A DNA stretch of 8,814 nt from Mycobacteriaceae bacterium. Lineage in GTDB: Bacteria; Actinomycetota; Actinomycetes; Mycobacteriales; Mycobacteriaceae. Positions 1-6,282 of this stretch are shown here, piece by piece. Numbering within the stretch: position 1 is the stretch's first letter; each line of letters opens with the position of its first letter. Made by a program: the position numbers and the translations under genes. The notes under the pieces are model-generated. The model had not been told where the DNA came from, did no database searches, and saw only the letters and a program-made list of their open reading frames with translations. The stretch covers positions 1 to 8,814 of the forward strand of contig JABFVX010000141.1 of assembly GCA_013362555.1 (NCBI GenBank). Direction: 5' to 3'.

Positions 1-2166
1 CAACTCACTCCGCTGCGGCAACTCGCCCCGCTGCGGAAGCACCGGACGCTCGGGGCGTTGCGGCGGGTCGCCCAAGATCGAGCCACCGGGCCTGCGCTGC
101 GGCAGGTCCGGGCGCTCGGCCCCGTCGTCCACCGTCAGCATCATGTTCCCCCCAGGCGTGCGGGTGATCGCCTTGATCTGACCGGATCCGGTGGTCTCCA
201 GCGCCGAGGGCCTGGTAACCACCGGCTTTCCGCTGGCTAGCACCGAGCCGCCCACAATCAGGTTGCGGGGCACGTGCACGGTCACCGTGATGCCGGGATC
301 GCGGGCGATATCGAAGGTCGGGCGCATCCGCACGGTGAGCCCGTGCCGCTCGGCCAGCCTGCTGACCACGAAAAGACCCATGTGCCGTGCGGTTTCGGTG
401 CCGATCTCGGCGCCCGCCTCCAGCCGCCGGTTGATCGCGGCCAGGTCCGCGGCCGGGATGCCGATGCCGCGGTCGGCCACCTCGATGAGCAGCCCCTGGT
501 CATTGGCCTGCGCGAAGGTGAACTTCACGTCGGTCTCGGGCGGGGAGGCGCGCAGCGCGTTGTCGAGCAGCTCGGCGAACAGGTGCGCGATGTCCGAAGC
601 GGCGGGCTCGGTCAGCGACCCGCGCGGCGTCGCGCCGAGCTTCACCCGCTGGTACTCCTCCACCTCGGAAATGGCCGCCCGCAGCACGTCGCCGATCTCG
701 ACCGGCGCGGCCTTGGTGCGACGGGCCTTGGTGCCCGCGAGAATCAGCAGGTTGTCGCTGTTGCGGCGCATGCGGGCCGCAAGGTGGTCGAGCCGGAACA
801 GGCCCTCGAGGAGCTTGGGGTCCTTCTCCTCGTATTCCATCGCCTCGATCACGCCGAGCTGGTGGTCGACGAGCGACTTGCTGCGCCGGGCCAGAGTCTC
901 GAACATGTCGCTGACCTGGCGCCGCAGCTGCGCCTGCTCACCGGCCAGGCGCAAAGCCTGCTCGTGGACGTCGTCGATGGCCCGCGCGAGCTGACCGACT
1001 TCTTCCGTGGTGTGCACCGGCATCGGCAGGGGCATGACGTCGTCGACGTTGGCGCCCTCCCGGATCCGCTCGATCTCGGCGGGCAGGTCGCGGTCCGCCA
1101 GGCTCAACGCCGAGCTCCGCAGCCTGCGCAGCGGGACGAGCAGCGAGCGCGCGGCCAATGCGGCCAGCAACAGCTCGAGCACCAGGCCGCCCGCCAACAG
1201 GATGGAGTCGCGCTGGGCGGCGTTGCGGTTGCGGTTGTACTGATTCTGCACCGCGATGTTGAGGGTCTTCTGCGCGTCGCCCGCGATCCCGTTATAGGAC
1301 CCGACGCTCTGGTACAGCGACTCGCGCAGGTTGTTCATGAAGACCATCGGCGCCGACTTGCCGGGGCCGAACTCCTTGGCCAGCGCCTGCCGGTGACTTA
1401 TGCCGTCAAGCAGCGCCTTGATCTTGACCGGGTCGATCGTGCGGTGGCCCGCCAGCGACAGCACCAGCGAGCGCTCGACCTCGGTCGCGATCTGGAGCGG
1501 GGTGGTCTGCGCCGTGGCCACCGCGCTCTTCAGCTCACCAGTGAGCTGGTACTCGCTGGTCGAGATTCGGGGGGACATCGCGACCGCGCCCGCCGCGAAG
1601 ACCTCTTCGGTGAGCGAGAACTTCGCGCGGATCTGGTCGCTCAGAATGGCGGCCTGCTCGTCGGCGTCGCGGTCGGGCAAGTTCTCCAACGTGAGGTTGA
1701 CGATCTGCCACACGAGGTCGGTCATCTGCTTGGCGCCTTCGAAGAAGGTCTGCGGCGGCGGCATGGTCGGCGCGTTGGCGCTGTTGACCGTGCCGCGCAC
1801 GATGTCGAGCAGCCGGTGCAGCGCGTTGTCCGCGCGCTTGAGCTTGCCGCCTGCGCCGATCTCCTCGACCTTCGCGACCGCGTCGCGCGCCGCCTTCAAG
1901 TCCTGTTCGGTGGGTGGGACGCCCAGGGCCATCGCGCCGCCGACGACGGCCGAAGCATCGGCCATAAGCAGCACGGGCGGAAGCGCATGGACGTCTTCCG
2001 CGTAGCTGTTGTAGGTCTGCGCGTCGTGCGTTTCACTGGTGATACGGAGGCTGCCGAGCGCAAGAGCCGCGGTCAAGGGCAAGGCGACCAGCGCGGTCAC
2101 CTTCCAGCGCAGACCCCAGTTACCAACAGACCACCAATTCGCACCGGACCTGGGTCCGTCCCTCAT
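1..2166 (-). CDS. Conservon-type sensor histidine kinase with NIT-like sensor domain (C-terminus off the window)
   Basis: This is an uninterrupted reading frame of 722 codons from ATG at 2166 to the left edge. GGAG lies 4 nt before the ATG. Seen in order: a hydrophobic segment (about residues 22-42), a long helical extracytoplasmic region (about 45-315) fitting the nitrate/nitrite-sensing (NIT) domain of actinobacterial kinases, a second membrane segment (about 321-342), a HAMP region (about 343-400), a helical dimerisation-like region containing FRLDHLAARMRRNSDNLL (near 457-475), and a HATPase domain with N-box HLFAELLDNAL (528-538), G1 box DRGIGIP (565-571) and the G2 region ending HMGLF (595-599). 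The tail from about residue 650 is rich in Pro, Arg and Gln and repeats LPQR. This architecture matches CvnA-type kinases, which usually precede roadblock, DUF742 and GTPase genes. Those would lie off the left edge. The ligand is unknown. The class is confident; the conservon link is inferred. Confidence 0.9.
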   Translation of the reverse strand, partial: MRDGPRSGANWWSVGNWGLRWKVTALVALPLTAALALGSLRITSETHDAQTYNSYAEDVHALPPVLLMADASAVVGGAMALGVPPTEQDLKAARDAVAKVEEIGAGGKLKRADNALHRLLDIVRGTVNSANAPTMPPPQTFFEGAKQMTDLVWQIVNLTLENLPDRDADEQAAILSDQIRAKFSLTEEVFAAGAVAMSPRISTSEYQLTGELKSAVATAQTTPLQIATEVERSLVLSLAGHRTIDPVKIKALLDGISHRQALAKEFGPGKSAPMVFMNNLRESLYQSVGSYNGIAGDAQKTLNIAVQNQYNRNRNAAQRDSILLAGGLVLELLLAALAARSLLVPLRRLRSSALSLADRDLPAEIERIREGANVDDVMPLPMPVHTTEEVGQLARAIDDVHEQALRLAGEQAQLRRQVSDMFETLARRSKSLVDHQLGVIEAMEYEEKDPKLLEGLFRLDHLAARMRRNSDNLLILAGTKARRTKAAPVEIGDVLRAAISEVEEYQRVKLGATPRGSLTEPAASDIAHLFAELLDNALRASPPETDVKFTFAQANDQGLLIEVADRGIGIPAADLAAINRRLEAGAEIGTETARHMGLFVVSRLAERHGLTVRMRPTFDIARDPGITVTVHVPRNLIVGGSVLASGKPVVTRPSALETTGSGQIKAITRTPGGNMMLTVDDGAERPDLPQRRPGGSILGDPPQRPERPVLPQRGELPQRSEL

Positions 2167-2233
2167 AGCACTCCACTCTCTCGCCATTCGCCCGGCGCCG
2201 CCGCACGTCGACGACCCAGCAAGTGACGCCGAA

Positions 2234-2239
2234 ATCCTA
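2234..2239 (-). promoter_or_regulatory. Candidate -10 element for the sensor kinase gene
   Basis: On the minus strand this reads TAGGAT, which fits the actinobacterial housekeeping -10 pattern TAGRRT. It lies about 68 bp upstream of the kinase ATG, in the 126-bp gap after the MMPL stop codon. No convincing -35 element is visible at 16-18 bp, so the call rests on the -10 alone. The gap holds no clear terminator; the only structure is a weak 4-bp stem (CCCG/CGGG). Confidence 0.3.
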
Positions 2240-2292
2240 ACGGATCGGTAAACATCCCGTATAGGCGGGCGGTGAAAATCGGGACCACTGTG

Positions 2293-4431
2293 CTATCGCC
2301 CTTTTGATGCCATATCCAGTGGCACCGACCATCGCAGCGTGCTCGTTCTGGCCCGCGGCAGGCCCCAAACCCGGGGGCCTGCCAGGCGCAGGACCGCGGG
2401 CACCACGAGCACCCGCAGTACCGCCGCGTCCAGCACCACAGCGGTGGCGAGACCGAACCCGAGCTGGCCCACGATCTCGATCTTCGCGACCAAGAACGAG
2501 AGGAAGACAGTGGCCATCACCGCCGCCGCGACAGTGATCACCGGAGTGGTGGCGACAGTGCCTTTGGTGATCGCGTCGAGGTGGTCGCCGGAGGCGCGGA
2601 ACTCCTCGCGCATGCGGGTCGCCATCACAATCATGTAATCCATGCTCATGCCGAACATCACTGCGAAGATGAGCACCGGCGTCATGGTGCTGACCGGCTT
2701 GTCCAGCCCTTGCTGGTACACGAGGATCACGATGCCGACCGTGGCCCCGATGACGACGTTGTTCAGCACTACCGCGCACAGCGCCATCAGCCAGGACCGG
2801 AACACCCAGTACAGCAGCAACAGGCTCAGCAGCAGCACCGCCGCGACGACAACCGGCGCCGCGGCGCCGAGCACCTGGTCGAAGTCGTAGCCGTCCACGG
2901 CGACGCCGGCGGCGTACATCGAGATGCCCGGCGCGAGCCTTTCGCCCTCCCGTTTGATGTCGGCGACGAGCTCATGCTGCGCGCTCGCCGACGAGCCCGC
3001 TTTGGGGACGACCCGGATCCAGTCCACGGCCGCGGAGCTAGCGGGCGCGGCCGACCCGTCCGGCCCGCCGACCCGGGCCGCCGACTCGACGTCGTCGCGG
3101 CCCGCCAGCCGATCGCGCACCTGGTTGACGGTGTCGATGAGCGAGCCCGGGGACACGCTCCGGTCGGCACGGAACACCACCTCGACCGGCTGTTCCACCG
3201 GGAAGCCGAACTCGACCAACTGCCCCGCGGCCACGCGGGATTCGGCATTGGCGGGCAAGCTCGACGGACCCGCGACCGGGACTTGCAGCCGCGCCGCAAC
3301 GATCGGGACGGCCAGTGCCGCCAGCGCCGCGACCGCGACCAGGCCGGCGACCGGCGACCGGCGGGCCATGCCCTCGCGCCAGCCGCGCGAGCCGCGACCG
3401 GGGGCGAAGCCCGGCAGGCGGGCCAGGTAGCGGTTGCGCGCGTACACCTTGTCGCCGAACAAGGTCAGCAGCGCAGGCAACAGCAGCATGGACTGCAGCA
3501 GCGCGAAAACGGTCGCGGAGATGCCGCCGACGGCGATGCTGTCCATCACCATCACGCCCGGCAGGAACAGCGCCGCCAGCGACACCAACACCACGACGCC
3601 GCCGAAAGCCACGGAGCGTCCAGTGGTCCGGCACGCGGTGGCCAGCGCGTGTTCGGCGCTGCGGCCGCGGTCGCGCTCCTGGGTGTACCGGCGGAGGATG
3701 AACAGCGAATAGTCCACCGACACCGCGAGCCCGATGATGGACACGGCGCTGACGAAAAGGTTGGACACGTCGGTGAACCGGCTCAACAGGGTGCCGACGG
3801 CCTGCGCCGCGAGCAGGGTGGCGACCCCGATGCCGATCGGAATGAGCATGGCGACCACGGACCGGAACACGGCCAGCAGCAGGACGATGAGAACGGGGAT
3901 GGCGATGGCCTCGGCGAAGGCCGCGTCCTTCGCCGCCTGTTCGTTGTAGTCGCTGTTGAGCGCGGCTTCCCCGGTCACCCGCACCCGCGCTCCGGACGGC
4001 AGGTCATCGGCCAGCGCCGAGCGCAGGTCTTTGACGGTCGAGATCGCGGCCGCGCCTTCGCAGTTGATCTCGAGCAGCGCCCGTCGCCCGTCGTCGGACA
4101 TCAACCTCGGATTGTTCCGGTAGGTGGTGACGCCGGAAATCCCGGACACCTCTTTGGCGTTCGCGGCCGCACGGTCGGCGGCGGCGTCGACCGGCCCGTC
4201 GGACTCGACCACCGCCACCATGGTGTTCCCGGTGACGTGGAAATCGTCCGCGAGAATCGCGCGCGCCGTGACCGCGCCGGAATTGGGGTCGAGCAGCCCG
4301 CCCGGCACCACCCGGTCGTTCAGCTGCCCCGCCAGGGGCGCACAAGCAAGCAGGAACACTGCGGCCGCCGCAACCACGGTCCGCGGCCGCCGCACCGCCC
4401 ACCCCACCACGCGGTCCCACCAGTCGTGCAT
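2293..4431 (-). CDS. MMPL/RND-family transporter, ActII-ORF3-like size
   Basis: The 712-residue protein is a proton-driven RND-type inner-membrane exporter of the MMPL family, which moves lipids or small hydrophobic metabolites. It shows the duplicated layout: an N-terminal membrane helix (about 18-34), a first extracytoplasmic domain (about 40-170), a five-to-six helix bundle (about 175-325), a second helix near 361-380, a second extracytoplasmic domain (about 385-520), and a final helix bundle (about 523-685). Both proton-relay Asp-Tyr pairs are present, D240-Y241 in SVDYSLF and D598-Y599 in GMSMDYM. It is shorter than MmpL3 and close to ActII-ORF3 (about 711 aa), a group common in antibiotic clusters. 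The ATG at 4431 was chosen because the hydrophobic N-terminus begins there and a good promoter ends about 40 bp upstream; only a weak GGGG precedes it. The open frame continues upstream to 4998 but runs antisense-like through ubiA and has no family similarity. The substrate is unknown. Confidence 0.93.
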   Translation of the reverse strand: MHDWWDRVVGWAVRRPRTVVAAAAVFLLACAPLAGQLNDRVVPGGLLDPNSGAVTARAILADDFHVTGNTMVAVVESDGPVDAAADRAAANAKEVSGISGVTTYRNNPRLMSDDGRRALLEINCEGAAAISTVKDLRSALADDLPSGARVRVTGEAALNSDYNEQAAKDAAFAEAIAIPVLIVLLLAVFRSVVAMLIPIGIGVATLLAAQAVGTLLSRFTDVSNLFVSAVSIIGLAVSVDYSLFILRRYTQERDRGRSAEHALATACRTTGRSVAFGGVVVLVSLAALFLPGVMVMDSIAVGGISATVFALLQSMLLLPALLTLFGDKVYARNRYLARLPGFAPGRGSRGWREGMARRSPVAGLVAVAALAALAVPIVAARLQVPVAGPSSLPANAESRVAAGQLVEFGFPVEQPVEVVFRADRSVSPGSLIDTVNQVRDRLAGRDDVESAARVGGPDGSAAPASSAAVDWIRVVPKAGSSASAQHELVADIKREGERLAPGISMYAAGVAVDGYDFDQVLGAAAPVVVAAVLLLSLLLLYWVFRSWLMALCAVVLNNVVIGATVGIVILVYQQGLDKPVSTMTPVLIFAVMFGMSMDYMIVMATRMREEFRASGDHLDAITKGTVATTPVITVAAAVMATVFLSFLVAKIEIVGQLGFGLATAVVLDAAVLRVLVVPAVLRLAGPRVWGLPRARTSTLRWSVPLDMASKGR

Positions 4432-4477
4432 GTAGCTACCCCGATCAGCGCTGACACCAATTTCGTTGCGACAGAGA

Positions 4478-4492
4478 ACGATACCGTACCGT
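4478..4492. promoter_or_regulatory. 15-bp operator-like palindrome over the MMPL promoter
   Basis: The sequence ACGATACCGTACCGT is an inverted repeat of the form ACG-n-TAC-n-GTA-n-CGT, with a single mismatched pair apart from the centre base. It covers the -10 and part of the -10/-35 spacer, the usual place for a repressor site. Size and symmetry fit a TetR-family or similar dimeric repressor. No regulator gene is visible in the window, so the protein that binds is unknown. Confidence 0.45.
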
Positions 4493-4505
4493 GATAAACT
4501 GTCAA
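4478..4505 (-). promoter_or_regulatory. Promoter of the MMPL transporter gene
   Basis: On the minus strand a perfect -35 TTGACA (4500-4505) is followed after 16 bp by TATCGT (4478-4483) as -10. Transcription would start near 4471, giving a 5' leader of about 40 nt before the ATG at 4431. This agrees with the chosen start and suggests the transporter can be transcribed independently of the upstream ubiA gene. Confidence 0.6.
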
Positions 4506-4541
4506 CCTTTTCGTGATTCACCCTCCCGGGACAGCCTACCG

Positions 4542-4556
4542 TTGCGTAAGACGCAA
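4542..4556. repeat. Perfect 6-bp inverted repeat (TTGCGT-aag-ACGCAA) between ubiA and MMPL genes
   Basis: Two perfect 6-bp arms are separated by 3 bp. The repeat lies 37 bp upstream of the MMPL -35 element and 34 bp past the ubiA stop codon. It could be a second operator for the transporter or part of a termination structure for the ubiC-ubiA transcript. There is no long T-run after it on the minus strand, so an intrinsic terminator is the weaker reading. Confidence 0.4.
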
Positions 4557-4563
4557 TTTGCGG

Positions 4564-4579
4564 GGCCGCCCGCCCGGCC
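4564..4579 (-). terminator. Weak GC-rich hairpin after ubiA, possible terminator
   Basis: The arms GGCCG and CGGCC flank a 6-bp loop, starting about 10 bp beyond the ubiA stop codon. They overlap a 10-bp perfect palindrome, CCCGGCCGGG (4573-4582). On the minus strand the hairpin is followed within 10 nt only by AAATT, with no true U-tract. Such structures are common by chance in GC-rich DNA, so this is tentative. Confidence 0.25.
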
Positions 4580-4589
4580 GGGAGAACCG

Positions 4590-5480
4590 CTAGGCGACGG
4601 CTATGTGGCGGCCGATGAGTATCGCGATCAAGACCAGCAGGCCGAAAATCTGGTTGGAGACGAACTTTTCGCGGCAGTCGTCGGGGTCCTGCATGTTCCA
4701 CTTGCCCAGCTGCCAGACGAGTTGAGCGACCGCGGGGACCATCGCCACCCAGAACGGCCACGGAAAACGTTCCACGCGGCCCGCGGCGAGGATCAGCAGC
4801 ACCGTGCCGGTATAGCAGGAAGCGACGAAGAAGCGGGAGTAGTCCCGCAGCAGCAGCGCAGTGGATTTGATGCCCACCGCCACGTCGTCGACCTTGTCCT
4901 GGTGGGCGTACACGGTGTCGTAGCCGACCGTCCACAGCAGCCCGGCCGCGTACAGCAGCATGGCGCTGACGGTCACTCGGCCCGTCGCGGCGACGCACGC
5001 CGCCAACCCGAATGTGTTGAAGGTCATGCCGAGCCAGGCTTGCGGCCAGTAGGTGACCCGCTTCATGTACGGATAGGCCACGATCAGCGGCACCGACACG
5101 AACATCACCGCCGCGGCGGCCGGACTGACCGAACCCAGCACCACCAGGGCGGCGGCCATCTGCAGCAGGCCGAACACCATGGCCTCGCGGACGGTCAGGT
5201 CACCCGCGGCCAGCGGGCGGTGGCGAGTCCGCGCGACCTCGGCGTCCAGCTTGCGGTCGGCGAGGTCATTCGCCGCGCAGCCCGCACCGCGGATCAGCAC
5301 CGCGCTGAGCGTGAACGGGACCAGCAACTCCCCCACCGGGCGCTGCGGCGTCACGATGAACATCGACCAGAGCGCGGGCAGCAGATACAGCCATATCCCG
5401 ACCGGACGGTCTAATCTCATCAAAGCCACATACGGGCGCGCCCAATGCAGCCGAGAGCGAGCCGCGTACGACACGATCAC
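4590..5480 (-). CDS. ubiA: UbiA-family 4-hydroxybenzoate prenyltransferase
   Basis: This integral-membrane aromatic prenyltransferase is predicted to join an isoprenoid diphosphate to the carbon ortho to the hydroxyl of 4-hydroxybenzoate. It has 296 residues, close to E. coli UbiA (290), with repeated hydrophobic helices throughout. The first Asp-rich motif is NDLADRKLD (N71, D72, D75, D79) and the second is YDTVYAHQDKVDD (D188, D195, D198, D199). These bind Mg-diphosphate. MRLDRPVGIW near the N-terminus and YPYMKRVTYWPQ (136-147) are also typical of the UbiA subgroup rather than of MenA. The GTG at 5480 was chosen because it shares GTGA with the stop codon of the upstream chorismate lyase gene and has GGAG 7 nt upstream; this implies translational coupling. 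An ATG at 5528 would add 16 poorly conserved residues. Prenyl chain length cannot be read from sequence. The context suggests a specialised metabolite, as with XimB. Confidence 0.92.
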   Translation of the reverse strand: MIVSYAARSRLHWARPYVALMRLDRPVGIWLYLLPALWSMFIVTPQRPVGELLVPFTLSAVLIRGAGCAANDLADRKLDAEVARTRHRPLAAGDLTVREAMVFGLLQMAAALVVLGSVSPAAAAVMFVSVPLIVAYPYMKRVTYWPQAWLGMTFNTFGLAACVAATGRVTVSAMLLYAAGLLWTVGYDTVYAHQDKVDDVAVGIKSTALLLRDYSRFFVASCYTGTVLLILAAGRVERFPWPFWVAMVPAVAQLVWQLGKWNMQDPDDCREKFVSNQIFGLLVLIAILIGRHIAVA

Positions 5481-6055
5481 ACCTTCACTCCGAGACGGCC
5501 CACTTCGAGAAGAGGCCAAAGATAACACTCCTCGACCAGGGCCAACACCCGGTCGTCGCGTTGCAGTGCTACCGACACCACGAGAAAGGCGTCATCCGGA
5601 GCGGACCGCACCCCGAAACCGGCGCGCGATTCTCCGGGCGTTTCGCTCGAAATCAGAACTCGTCTAATGCCATTGCTCGCCAGCGTTTCGCCGAGGGCGG
5701 AGTTCGTCTCCCTCAATTGCATTCGCTCCGCAGGGTCCACCTGGTCGAGCAGAACCCAGGACCGCGCGCGCATGACCCGGTGCCCACCGGCGTGAATAGC
5801 GAATTCGCGGGCTTGCACCACCGCGTCCCCGGAAAGCCGCCGCACATTTCCCCAGGCGGTTCGGGCGAGGCGTCGGACATCATGCCCGCTCGGCAGAAGG
5901 GCCAGCGCGGACTCGGCCCGGCTCACGACATCCGTGCGCAGCATCCCGCCGAACTCGGCGCGGAGTAACCTTGTGGCCAATTGCCCCTGTTCGATCAGGG
6001 ACAGAATGCCCGCCTCGGCTTCCTTTGCCCGCGCCGACCGCTCGGTGGCCTGCAT
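5477..6055 (-). CDS. UbiC/Rv2949c-like chorismate--pyruvate lyase
   Basis: The 192-residue soluble protein is predicted to convert chorismate to 4-hydroxybenzoate and pyruvate. Hand alignment to remembered E. coli UbiC and M. tuberculosis Rv2949c shows an N-terminal ILSLIEQGQLATRLL (17-31), like the Rv2949c start, then AREFAIHAGG (82-91), which places R83 on catalytic R76 of UbiC. LRETNSALGE (114-123) matches the Rv2949c LTQTNDPLGE segment, and VEECYL near the end places E176 on UbiC E155. The length also fits (Rv2949c is about 199 aa). The ATG at 6055 was chosen because AGGGGG lies 6-7 nt upstream and the family similarity begins there; an ATG at 6136 would add 27 residues without a ribosome binding site. 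The gene is immediately followed by ubiA with a 4-bp overlap. It is divergent overall, so the activity is inferred from motif and context; an unrelated DUF98-type role is possible. Confidence 0.78.
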   Translation of the reverse strand: MQATERSARAKEAEAGILSLIEQGQLATRLLRAEFGGMLRTDVVSRAESALALLPSGHDVRRLARTAWGNVRRLSGDAVVQAREFAIHAGGHRVMRARSWVLLDQVDPAERMQLRETNSALGETLASNGIRRVLISSETPGESRAGFGVRSAPDDAFLVVSVALQRDDRVLALVEECYLWPLLEVGRLGVKV

Positions 6056-6063
6056 GAGCCGCC

Positions 6064-6087
6064 CCCTATCACGGAAAGCCCTATCAC
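6064..6087. repeat. 9-bp direct repeat in the chorismate lyase leader
   Basis: CCCTATCAC occurs at 6064-6072 and again at 6079-6087, a 15-bp period. On the minus strand this is GTGATAGGG twice, and the copy nearer the gene overlaps its Shine-Dalgarno sequence (AGGGGG). The copies could be a tandem protein-binding site, or RNA elements that affect ribosome access. Confidence 0.5.
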
Positions 6088-6157
6088 AAAAAAGCAACAA
6101 CGCGCAATACGCACCCATCCCTACATGACGCTCCATGAGTTGTGATGCAGCGCGATC

Positions 6158-6187
6158 AAGTTAGCCTATCTAACAGATGAGTGTCAA
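6158..6187 (-). promoter_or_regulatory. Candidate promoter for the chorismate lyase-ubiA operon
   Basis: On the minus strand TTGACA (6182-6187) is a perfect -35. TAACTT (6158-6163), 18 bp away, is a modest -10. Transcription would start near 6151, giving a leader of about 95 nt before the ATG at 6055. Both elements are overlapped by inverted repeats. The -10 is weak, so the exact start site is uncertain. Confidence 0.45.
6160..6174. promoter_or_regulatory. Operator-like inverted repeat GTTAG-n5-CTAAC in the divergent region
   Basis: Perfect 5-bp arms GTTAG (6160-6164) and CTAAC (6170-6174) flank CCTAT. The repeat overlaps the -10 and spacer of the leftward promoter and lies upstream of the rightward reductase gene, so one regulator could control both. 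By hand, 6156-6174 matches 13 of 19 positions of the IdeR/DtxR iron-box consensus. That is weak, and I do not call it an iron box. Confidence 0.4.
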
Positions 6188-6200
6188 GTGGATCACACTC
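6179..6200. promoter_or_regulatory. Operator-like inverted repeat GAGTGT-n10-ACACTC in the divergent region
   Basis: Perfect 6-bp arms GAGTGT (6179-6184) and ACACTC (6195-6200) are separated by 10 bp. The left arm overlaps the TTGACA -35 of the leftward operon, and the repeat lies about 83 bp before the reductase ATG. The geometry suits a dimeric helix-turn-helix regulator. A smaller TCCG-gctt-CGGA hairpin (6199-6210) adjoins it. I see no strong rightward promoter; TTGTGA (6140-6145) with TAGCCT (6162-6167) is one weak possibility. Confidence 0.4.
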
Positions 6201-6282
6201 CGGCTTCGGATCTACACTTCCCCCGAAAGGCATGCTGCGGGTGTAATTTGGGCTCGCGGCACAGATGGGCACAGGGGCGAGC

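Noticed and set aside
274..2226. 650-codon open frame on the plus strand
   Set aside because: It lies antisense to the sensor kinase, whose domains are recognisable. Its translation is rich in Arg, Gln, His and Asp without a fold or family, typical of shadow frames in high-GC DNA.
2214..2280. Possible terminator after the MMPL gene (CCCG-n6-CGGG)
   Set aside because: The 4-bp stem without a U-tract is too weak to call in GC-rich DNA.
2581..4494. 637-codon open frame on the plus strand
   Set aside because: It is antisense to the MMPL gene, has a low-complexity His/Gln/Arg/Asp composition and no recognisable domain.
4432..4998. Upstream extension of the MMPL reading frame to an ATG at 4998
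   Set aside because: It would run through the 3' end of ubiA and the MMPL promoter. The added residues do not resemble MMPL proteins.
5481..5528. UbiA start at the ATG at 5528
   Set aside because: The added Ser-rich segment is not family-like and would overlap the lyase gene by 52 bp. The GTG at 5480 has GGAG and a coupled stop-start.
6056..6136. Longer chorismate lyase start at 6136, adding 27 residues
   Set aside because: No ribosome binding site precedes it, the residues do not match the family, and the ATG at 6055 has a strong AGGGGG.
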